A DNA stretch of 22,545 nucleotides from the NCBI GenBank assembly GCA_045114455.1, contig JBGUKN010000008.1:1-22545 (forward strand), in the 5' to 3' direction. Of the stretch, positions 7,214 to 13,971 are shown piece after piece (the first letter of the stretch is position 1; each line of letters starts with the position of its first letter). The notes below the pieces were generated by a model, which was given only the letters and a program-made list of their open reading frames with translations, was not told where the DNA came from and searched no databases. The position numbers and the translations under genes were made by a program. The stretch is from UBA1732 sp045114455 (GTDB lineage: Bacteria > Verrucomicrobiota > Lentisphaeria > Victivallales > UBA1829).

Positions 7214-8011
7214 TCAGCGGTAGCGGACGTTCTGCTGGATGCGGGGCATCTTCGGCTCCTCCAGCATGAGGGCGTACCAGGCTTCCGCGAGCGGGGCGTT
7301 GGAGAACTGTTTCACCTTGCCGTTCAGCAGCAGTTCGCGGTTCTTCTCCAGCACCTCGTTGGAGGTCTGCTTGCGGGCATCCGTGAGCGCGGCGATGGCG
7401 TCCTCCACGCGGTCCTGCTTCACGAGCATCCAGGAGTACGCGGCGTACGGGATCACGGCATTGTCGCCCTTGAAGCGGCGCACGCGGGTCCTGAAGAACT
7501 TGTCGAGCTTCGGGTCGTTGTTCTTGTACATGCGGACGAGCTTGATCGTGACGCTCTGCGCGTCGAAGAACATGCACTTCGGAAGCAGCTTGTCGACCTC
7601 GTCGAACTTCTTCTGCTGGAACAGGAACGCCATCTTCATCGTGTTGACCTGGCGCTTCATGAGGAAGCTCCATTTGTACAGCGGTTTGTACAGGTCGAGC
7701 GCCTCGATCATGCGGTCGAGTCCGGCCTGCTGTTCGCGCTCCAGGATCTGCATCATCTGCTTCGGGCTGCCCATGGGGCGATGCATCATGCGGTTCTGCA
7801 TGCCCTGGATCTTCTGCTGGATCTCCAGCATCAGCGCCTGAAGCTTCGAGTTGATCTTCTTCGACTGCATGCGCAGGAGCAGGGAAATGACGAGGTGGAC
7901 GACGATGAAGACCACGGTCATCATCACGACGACGGCGGAGGTCGGCAGGCCGCGGTAGGACACGGCGCCGACGAGCAGCGCTGTGATCAGTGCGATCAGG
8001 AGTGTCAGCAT
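7214..8011 (-). CDS. Membrane-anchored helical (TPR-like) protein, unknown function
   Basis: A 265-aa protein. Two hydrophobic segments (about 1-18 and 25-47) put a short hairpin in the membrane. They are followed by a Gln/Met/Lys-rich predicted coiled coil (about 50-95) and then helical repeats resembling degenerate TPRs (for example FLFQQKKFDEVDKLLPKCMF, AAYSWMLVKQDRVEDAIAALTDA, LAEAWYALMLEE). These would lie on the cytoplasmic side if the hairpin is in-out-in. I recognise no named family. It is the first gene of the operon with Minf_1886 and the M16 peptidase, 60 bp before the former, so a scaffold or partner role for that pair is possible but not shown. Confidence 0.75.
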   Translation of the reverse strand: MLTLLIALITALLVGAVSYRGLPTSAVVVMMTVVFIVVHLVISLLLRMQSKKINSKLQALMLEIQQKIQGMQNRMMHRPMGSPKQMMQILEREQQAGLDRMIEALDLYKPLYKWSFLMKRQVNTMKMAFLFQQKKFDEVDKLLPKCMFFDAQSVTIKLVRMYKNNDPKLDKFFRTRVRRFKGDNAVIPYAAYSWMLVKQDRVEDAIAALTDARKQTSNEVLEKNRELLLNGKVKQFSNAPLAEAWYALMLEEPKMPRIQQNVRYR

Positions 8012-8053
8012 AGTAAAATACCTTTCAGGTGAAAAAAATCATATTAAATAAAT

Positions 8054-8082
8054 AAAATACACCGCATTCGGGAAAAAGGCAA
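8054..8082 (-). promoter_or_regulatory. Sigma70-like promoter for the TPR-like / Minf_1886 / M16 operon
   Basis: On the minus strand TTGCCT (8082-8077) and TATTTT (8059-8054) are separated by 17 bp, inside a markedly AT-rich leader 43 bp upstream of the first ATG. Confidence 0.55.
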
Positions 8083-8178
8083 CCCCGGAACGGAAAAAAG
8101 ACGGCATCGGCGGCGTGTTTTTCGAAACGGGGACGGGGAATCGCCGACGGCTTCCGAGGCGCTTTGCCCCTGCCGGGA

Positions 8179-8206
8179 TTGCATTTTGGCGTTTCGGCTG
8201 TATATT
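8179..8206 (+). promoter_or_regulatory. Sigma70-like promoter for the ygiQ-type gene
   Basis: TTGCAT (8179-8184) and TATATT (8201-8206) are separated by 16 bp. The transcript would start near 8213, leaving a leader of about 70 nt before the ATG at 8282. Confidence 0.6.
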
Positions 8207-8281
8207 GTCTGTATGTTGTTATGAAAACGATTGTCCGCCCGAACCGAACCTGAATCCGCAACCGCCCCGATCCTGGAGACC

Positions 8282-10102
8282 ATGACCCGCGAAGAACTTA
8301 CAGCATTCGTCCCGATGACCCGTGCGGAAATGGAGGCGCGCGGCTGGGACGCAATCGACATCCTGATCGTGACCGGCGACGCGTACGTGGACCATCCGAC
8401 GTTCGGGCCGCCGCTTATCGCGCGCGTGCTGCTGGACGCCGGATACCGCGTGGGGATCGTCGCCCAGCCGGACTGGCGGGACCCCGACAGCGTGAAGACG
8501 TTCGGGCGGCCTCTGCTCGGGTGCGGCGTGGCGAGCGGCAACATGGACTCCATGGTGAAGCTCTACACGGCGGGCCGCCGCCTGCGTCACGAGGACATGT
8601 ATTCGCCGGGCGGGAAGACGGGCCTGTGTCCGCCGCATGCGTCCGTGGTGTACAGCCAGCTCGTGCGGCAGGCGTTTCCCGGGTTGCCCGTGATCCTGGG
8701 CGGCGTCGAGGCGAGCCTGCGGCGCGTGGCGCATTACGACTACTGGCAGGACAAGATGCGTCCGTCCGTGCTGGTCGACGCGAAGGCCGATCTGCTGTGC
8801 TACGGCATGGGCGAGCTCACCATGCTCGAGATATTCGGCTGCATCAGGGACAACAAGCCGCTCGACGGCATCCGCGGCACCTGCCGTTACCTCGGCGGCC
8901 GCGAGAGCGAGGCCTTCGTCCCCGATGATTCGTGCGTGGTCCTGCCGTCCTGCGAGGAGATCGCCGCCGAAAAGGACGCTATCATGCGCCAGACGAAGAC
9001 CGTCGAGGCGGAGATGAACCCGTGGAACGGACGTCGTCTGGTCCAGTGGACGCGCGGACGCATCCTGCTGGTCGAGCCTCCGCGCCCGCCGATGACGACC
9101 GCCGAATTCGACCACGTCTGCGAACTGCCGTTCACCGGCCTGCCGCACTGGAGCTACAAGGAACGCATTCCGGCGTGGGACGTGATCCGCGACTCCGTGC
9201 CCGTGGTGCGCGGTTGCCCCGGCGGCTGCGCGTTCTGCGGCCTTGTGTCGCACCAGAACCACCACCTCGTTTCGAGGTCGCCGGAAAGCATCGTCCGCGG
9301 CATCGAAAAGCTCGCGAAACAGCCATTTTTCCACGGCACGATCAGCGACGTCGGCGGCGCGGCGGGCAACATCTACGGGCACGGCCCCTTCGACCCGGAG
9401 AAGTGCAAAAAATGCCGCCGCATTTCGTGCCTGTTCCCCTCGATCTGCCCGAACTACCACGCCGACGAGAAGCCGCTCATGGACCTGCTCGACCGCATCA
9501 AACGCATCCCCGGCGTGAAGCACGTCTTCATCAACTCCGGCATCCGGCTCGACCTCGCTCTGATCCAGCCGCGCCTGACCGAAAAGATCATCCGCGACCA
9601 CGTCGGCGGCCAGCTCAGCGTCGCCCCGGAGCACCTCGACGGCGATGTCCTGCGCCTGATGCGGAAGGGGCAGGCGGGCGTGTTCGACAAGTTCAAGGAC
9701 ATTTTCGACCGCGTGAATGCTGCGACCGGGAAAAAGCAGTTCATGATCCCGTACTTCATCTCGAACTTCCCCGGCTGCACGGAACGCCATATGCGCGTGG
9801 TGGACGGCTACCTCGCGAAATACCACTGGAGCACGAAGCAGGTGCAGGACTTCATCCCGCTCGCCATGACCATGGGCTGCGCCATGTACTGCGCCGAGAC
9901 CACGCCAGACGGACAGCCGATCCATGTCAACAAGGGTCTTGCGGAACGCCGCGGCCAGCGCGACATGCTCCGGCGCGACCGCGATTCCGGACCCGCGCAT
10001 GGCTGTAAAAACGAGGAGAAACGCCTGTGGAACGAACGGAAAAACGGGCGGGAGAAACGCAGCGGACACGGCGGCCGCATTGGTCAAAAAGGGCGGCAAT
10101 AA
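8282..10102 (+). CDS. ygiQ: YgiQ family radical SAM protein
   Basis: A 606-aa protein. The N-terminal YgiQ-type domain contains GWDAIDILIVTGDAYVDHPTFG (about 21-42) and the characteristic SGNMDSMVKLYTAGRRLRHEDMYSPGG segment (about 85-111). The radical SAM core follows, with the 4Fe-4S cluster motif C312-x3-C316-x2-C319 (GCPGGCAFC). Later conserved words are GAAGNIYGHGP, LSVAPEHLDGDVL and YFISNFPGC. Members reductively cleave SAM, but the physiological reaction is not established. The C-terminal 50 or so residues are Arg/Lys-rich and probably disordered. Start: ATG 8282 has GGAG just 3 bases upstream. An in-frame TTG at 8231 would add 17 GC3-rich codons and cannot be excluded. Confidence 0.92.
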   Translation: MTREELTAFVPMTRAEMEARGWDAIDILIVTGDAYVDHPTFGPPLIARVLLDAGYRVGIVAQPDWRDPDSVKTFGRPLLGCGVASGNMDSMVKLYTAGRRLRHEDMYSPGGKTGLCPPHASVVYSQLVRQAFPGLPVILGGVEASLRRVAHYDYWQDKMRPSVLVDAKADLLCYGMGELTMLEIFGCIRDNKPLDGIRGTCRYLGGRESEAFVPDDSCVVLPSCEEIAAEKDAIMRQTKTVEAEMNPWNGRRLVQWTRGRILLVEPPRPPMTTAEFDHVCELPFTGLPHWSYKERIPAWDVIRDSVPVVRGCPGGCAFCGLVSHQNHHLVSRSPESIVRGIEKLAKQPFFHGTISDVGGAAGNIYGHGPFDPEKCKKCRRISCLFPSICPNYHADEKPLMDLLDRIKRIPGVKHVFINSGIRLDLALIQPRLTEKIIRDHVGGQLSVAPEHLDGDVLRLMRKGQAGVFDKFKDIFDRVNAATGKKQFMIPYFISNFPGCTERHMRVVDGYLAKYHWSTKQVQDFIPLAMTMGCAMYCAETTPDGQPIHVNKGLAERRGQRDMLRRDRDSGPAHGCKNEEKRLWNERKNGREKRSGHGGRIGQKGRQ

Positions 10103-10144
10103 GCCCCGCCGGAAGTAAATCCGTTCCTATTCAGACACGAAAAA

Positions 10145-10188
10145 GCCGGAAGCATCCTGAACTGGGATGCTCCCGGCATGATTTTTTT
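10145..10188 (+). terminator. Terminator of the ygiQ-type gene, likely bidirectional
   Basis: GCCGG-a-AGCATCC (10145-10157) pairs with GGATGCT-c-CCGGC (10165-10177) around a 7-nt loop, followed by T7 at 10182-10188. On the minus strand the stem is followed by T5, so it can also serve the beta-galactosidase gene ending at 10201. Confidence 0.9.
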
Positions 10189-10200
10189 AGGGAGGAATGC

Positions 10201-13200
10201 TTATTTCGGCATCTTTTTGGCGCGGAACGGCGCGATCACATATTCAAGCGTGAAGTTGGGATTGTCGACCTTGTACTGCTTGAGGGGTTCCGGGCCGCAG
10301 CTGGCGCCGCCGAGGCCGGACACGACCGAATCCAGGTGCAGCACGGTCTTTTCGCCGGGCTCGGGCAGACGGTCGCGGGTCTTGGATTCGGCGATTTCGC
10401 CCTCGGTCCACGGGGAAACGGAGAACTCCATGCCGGGCAGCTCGTCGAAGCCGGTTTCGTTTTTGAGCAGGGTGAACGAGACGGCGGGAAGCTCCTCGTC
10501 GTCGCCGTACAGGATCACGTTCTTCGTGCCGATGCGGTTGCCGTAGCTCTGGGACTTAACGTAGGGCTCGATCATGTCCAACACGCTGGTGTCGAAACGG
10601 TCGAACCAGGCGGCGTGACGGCGGTCGCGGTAGTTCTCGTGCGGGCCGTAGCCGAGGTAGGAGACGCGGTTGTATGCGCCGTCGAGAGTCCAGGAGAACC
10701 CGTTGCGGTAGAGATAGAACAGCATTTGCTGGGCATTGCTGACCATTGCCTTGACGGTGATCGCGCCGTCGCGCGCGATGTCCCAGGTCGTGCTGACTGC
10801 GGCTGTGACAGAGTGTTTTCCGATTGCCAGGAAGGACTTATGCGTGGTGACCCTGACGCCGCCGTCTTCGGTTCGTTCCCAGGAAAGCCTCACCTCCGCC
10901 GCGACCCGATCCGACTGTTCCGGGATGACCTCGGCGGTCAGGCTCTTGCCGGGCTCCTTGTCGAAGATCCACTTGTCGTTGTCGACCGGGGCGCGGTAGA
11001 CTTCGGGCTGAGGAGCGGCCTTCAGGATCTCCCTGCCGTCGTAGGCGAGCGAAACGAGGTTGCCATCGCGGAATCCGGCCTCGAAGCCGTCGCCCTTCAC
11101 GGTGATCGATTTTTCCTCGTCCTCGGTCACGGTCAGCTCGGCGGGTGCCTTCTTGGCTTTCTTTTCGGGGACCGCCGTTTCATACGCGGGGCCGTCCACG
11201 GAATACGTCGCGACGGCGGCGTCCAGGAACTCGTCGAGCTTGCCCGCGTCCAGCAGGTCGATCACGTCGGGGTCCCGCAGGAAGTTGAACTGCGTGATCA
11301 GGCGCATGGTGCCGAGCCGGATCGGGGTGTCGAAGACGAGCAGGAGCATGGCCGGAGGTTCGTCCCGGTCGGCGACCTGCGGCGGGTAGGAAAACCGTAT
11401 GACGACTTCCTGTCCTGGCGCGAGTTCGGGGATCGGGTACGCGCTCCAGATTCGTTTGGCGTCGGTGCCTGCTCGGAGCCCGCCGCCGTACAGGATTACG
11501 AGCGTATGCCCGGCGAGGTTCTTGTGGAAGTATTTGTTCGTGATCTTGACGTTGAAGAGACGGGAATCCTTCGGGGCGGGGGTATCCGGCTCGAATCCGA
11601 TGTACTGGTACACGCGCTTCACCTCGCGGAGCTTCGCGCTCTTCGTGCGGTCGGCGAAGATCACGCCGTTGTCGCAGAAATTGCCGTCGCCGGGGTTGTC
11701 GCCGAACATGCCGCCGAACGCGAGGGCGGACCCGGTGAACGGAGCGGCCTTGTACTTGCCGTCCTCCTGACGTTCCGCGCGGACGTCCTGGTCGACCCAA
11801 TCCCAGATGCAGCCGCCGATGAGGTTCGGATATTTTTCGTAGAGGTCGACGTATTCCTTGAAGTTGCCGAGGGCGTTGCCCATGCTGTGGGCGAATTCGC
11901 AGACGAAGAACGGTCCGGTCTTCGCGCGGGTCTTTTCGGGCGCGGCCCAGTTCCAGTTCGCGTTCTCCTGGTCGCTGCCGATCTTCTCCACGGTGTCGAC
12001 GGAGGGATACATGGTGCTGCCCATGTCGGTGAGTCCGGGACGGTATCCGAGCTCGCAGGCGTGGATGAGACGGGTCTTGTCGATCTCCTGCACGGCCTTC
12101 GAGGCGGCGACGAGGTTGGCGCATTCGCCCCAGCCGTTTTCGTTGCCGAGGCTCCAGATGATGACCGCCGGATTGTTTTTAAGGCGGCGGACGTTGTTCA
12201 GGTTGCGCTCGACGTACGCCTGCGTCCATTTCGGGTCCTCGGTCAGGACCTGGTGCGCGTGGCATTCGATGTTCGCCTCGGCGACCACGTACAGGCCGTA
12301 TTTCGCGCAGAGTTCGTACCAGTAGGGATCGTTCGGGTAGTGCGAGGTGCGGACGGTGTTGATGTTGTTCGCCTTCATGAGCTTGACGTCCTGCTCCATG
12401 ACCTCGTGCGTGAGTGCGCGGCCGAGGTCGGGATGCGTCTCATGGCGGTTCACGCCCTTCAGGATGACTTCACGTCCGTTTACCAGCAGCTGGTTCTCCG
12501 GGCCGATTTCGACGGTGCGGAATCCGATGTTCACGCTCAGGTCCTGCTTGTGGCGGTGGACGTCGGTTTCGATGCCGAGGTCAAGCCGGTACAGGTTCGG
12601 CGTCTCTGCGGTCCACGCCTTCACGTCGGGAAACCGGATGCCCTTCAGCCTGATGGTCTTTTCCTCGCCCGGGTCGAGGCGGAAGGGCAGGGAGAAGCTG
12701 TATGCCAGCTCGCCGTCCGGTCCGTGCAGGATGCCGTACAATCGGCGGTCGTCGTCGATATTGCCGTAGTTCCTGAGCGTGATCTCGCCGTCGAGCACGC
12801 CCGTTTTGTAGTCGGACTTGTCGAGCAGCGGACGGAGGAAGAGGTCGCGGATGGCGACGTCCGGCGTGCGGAACAGCACCACGTCGCGGAAGATGCCGGA
12901 GAACCGGAAGAAATCCTGGTCCTCCAGATAGGAGCCGTCGCAGTATTTGTACACCTCGACCGCGATCAGGTTCTTCCCCGGCTTCAGGTACTTCGTGATG
13001 TTGAACTCGTCCGGGCTGAACGAATCCTCCGCGTAGCCGACCTTCTCGCCGTTGATGTACAGGTAGAACGCCGACGCCACGCCGTTCAGGCGTGCGAAGA
13101 CCTGGCTTTCGTGGAGCCAGTTTTCAGGCAGGTCGAATTCGCGCACATAGGAGCCGACCGGGTTGCGCTCGAGGAACGCCGTCTTTTCGCGCGCGGGATC

Positions 13201-13572
13201 CTTCGTCACGAACGGCGGATCGACCTTGAACGGGTATTCCCAGCCGGAATAAAGCGGGGTGCCGTAGCCCTGGATCTCCCACGTTGACGGGACCGCGATC
13301 GTGTCCCAGCCGGAAACATCGTAGTCCGGCTTGAAGAAGTCGGCGGGGCGCGATTCCGGAGTGAGGGAGAAATGGAATTTCCAGTCGCCGTTCAGGAGCA
13401 TGGAGTCCTTTCCCTCCGGGACGATGCTGTCCGGGCGGACCGGTTCGGTGTTCACATAGTTGATGCTCTGGTCCTCCCACTCGCGGACTTCGGTGTCGGC
13501 GGCGGAAAGGGATTGTGCGGAAACGGCGGCGAGCAGCGCTGCGGCCGAGGCGGCGATGTGGCGTATGTTCAT
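10201..13572 (-). CDS. Secreted GH2 beta-galactosidase (LacZ type)
   Basis: A 1123-aa protein with a Sec signal peptide (MNIRHIAASAAALLAAVSA..., likely cut near residue 25), so it acts outside the cytoplasm. GH2 domains in order: jelly-roll sugar-binding domain (about 55-235, with LNGDWKFHFS and DVSGWDTIAVPSTWEIQGYGTPLY), Ig-like domain (about 240-350) and TIM barrel (about 355-650). The barrel carries acid/base E478 in LGNENGWG and nucleophile E559 in CEFAHSMGNA. A second Ig-like domain (about 655-760) and the C-terminal domain (about 820-1115) follow, the latter with YRAPVDND and GYGPHENYRDR. Both catalytic glutamates are present, so it should hydrolyse terminal beta-galactosides; the natural glycan is unknown. 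An Ala/Lys/Glu-rich linker lies at about 798-822. ATG 13572 is supported by GGAG 8 bases upstream and the signal peptide. The gene stands alone, without transporter or regulator. Confidence 0.94.
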   Translation of the reverse strand: MNIRHIAASAAALLAAVSAQSLSAADTEVREWEDQSINYVNTEPVRPDSIVPEGKDSMLLNGDWKFHFSLTPESRPADFFKPDYDVSGWDTIAVPSTWEIQGYGTPLYSGWEYPFKVDPPFVTKDPAREKTAFLERNPVGSYVREFDLPENWLHESQVFARLNGVASAFYLYINGEKVGYAEDSFSPDEFNITKYLKPGKNLIAVEVYKYCDGSYLEDQDFFRFSGIFRDVVLFRTPDVAIRDLFLRPLLDKSDYKTGVLDGEITLRNYGNIDDDRRLYGILHGPDGELAYSFSLPFRLDPGEEKTIRLKGIRFPDVKAWTAETPNLYRLDLGIETDVHRHKQDLSVNIGFRTVEIGPENQLLVNGREVILKGVNRHETHPDLGRALTHEVMEQDVKLMKANNINTVRTSHYPNDPYWYELCAKYGLYVVAEANIECHAHQVLTEDPKWTQAYVERNLNNVRRLKNNPAVIIWSLGNENGWGECANLVAASKAVQEIDKTRLIHACELGYRPGLTDMGSTMYPSVDTVEKIGSDQENANWNWAAPEKTRAKTGPFFVCEFAHSMGNALGNFKEYVDLYEKYPNLIGGCIWDWVDQDVRAERQEDGKYKAAPFTGSALAFGGMFGDNPGDGNFCDNGVIFADRTKSAKLREVKRVYQYIGFEPDTPAPKDSRLFNVKITNKYFHKNLAGHTLVILYGGGLRAGTDAKRIWSAYPIPELAPGQEVVIRFSYPPQVADRDEPPAMLLLVFDTPIRLGTMRLITQFNFLRDPDVIDLLDAGKLDEFLDAAVATYSVDGPAYETAVPEKKAKKAPAELTVTEDEEKSITVKGDGFEAGFRDGNLVSLAYDGREILKAAPQPEVYRAPVDNDKWIFDKEPGKSLTAEVIPEQSDRVAAEVRLSWERTEDGGVRVTTHKSFLAIGKHSVTAAVSTTWDIARDGAITVKAMVSNAQQMLFYLYRNGFSWTLDGAYNRVSYLGYGPHENYRDRRHAAWFDRFDTSVLDMIEPYVKSQSYGNRIGTKNVILYGDDEELPAVSFTLLKNETGFDELPGMEFSVSPWTEGEIAESKTRDRLPEPGEKTVLHLDSVVSGLGGASCGPEPLKQYKVDNPNFTLEYVIAPFRAKKMPK

Positions 13573-13657
13573 GTCGGTTCTCCGTTTGAGTGCGTGAAGG
13601 TTCAGTCCATGTAAAGAACGAGCATCGACTGCGGCTTTAATAATTTGTGTATAAATA

Positions 13658-13685
13658 ACAATATCCTGTTTTGCGGGAAAGTCAA
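13658..13685 (-). promoter_or_regulatory. Sigma70-like promoter for the beta-galactosidase gene
   Basis: On the minus strand TTGACT (13685-13680) and TATTGT (13663-13658) are separated by 16 bp in a strongly AT-rich patch. The leader would be about 80 nt. I see no obvious operator. Confidence 0.45.
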
Positions 13686-13839
13686 ATCGAAAGCACGGGA
13701 AATCGCGGAAAAGACGCGGAATCGTTTTTGAGACGGTCGAAGCGCCGCGTTCCTCCCGCCTGGCGGTTCCGGTTTTCCTTGTTTCGGGACGCGTCGCGTG
13801 TTTTTTTCGGCGAAAAGGCGTTTTTTTCGGCGTTCGGGC

Positions 13840-13868
13840 TTGCTTTTTTTCGGTTTTTGCAGTATAAT
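13840..13868 (+). promoter_or_regulatory. Near-consensus promoter for the ankyrin-repeat protein gene
   Basis: TTGCTT (13840-13845) and a perfect TATAAT (13863-13868) are separated by 17 bp, preceded by T-tracts that could act as an UP-like element. The predicted start is near 13875, with a leader of about 97 nt. Confidence 0.7.
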
Positions 13869-13971
13869 AGCAGTAAGGACACGCGCGTTTTTTTCGCCGC
13901 TCCCCCCGTGCGGCAGCCCGTGCCTGCCACGTCTGAACCATTCAACTTTCAGCCAAAGAAAGACCGATACG

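Larger units (their letters stand above)
13573..13971. other. 399-bp divergent intergenic region with T-tracts
   Basis: There is no gene between the beta-galactosidase and ankyrin-protein starts. The left part carries the beta-galactosidase promoter. The middle part (about 13690-13795) shows nothing I can name. The right part carries runs of seven T starting at 13801, 13821, 13844 and 13888, the first three often in the context TTTTTTTCGG, with the ankyrin-gene promoter embedded. The first three are roughly two helical turns apart, as in intrinsically curved DNA. Confidence 0.6.

Noticed and set aside
8219..10099. 626-aa minus-strand open frame opposite the ygiQ-type gene
   Set aside because: Antisense shadow of a gene with clear radical SAM motifs; it has no start signal or family resemblance.
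10027..13287. 1086-aa plus-strand open frame opposite the beta-galactosidase
   Set aside because: It is a shadow of a high-GC gene. The minus strand has complete GH2 motifs and a signal peptide; the plus-strand translation is low-complexity Val/Arg/Asp-rich with no motif.
13573..13941. N-terminal extension of the beta-galactosidase by 123 residues
   Set aside because: The extension is Arg/Lys-rich, crosses the promoter region, and would bury the signal peptide.
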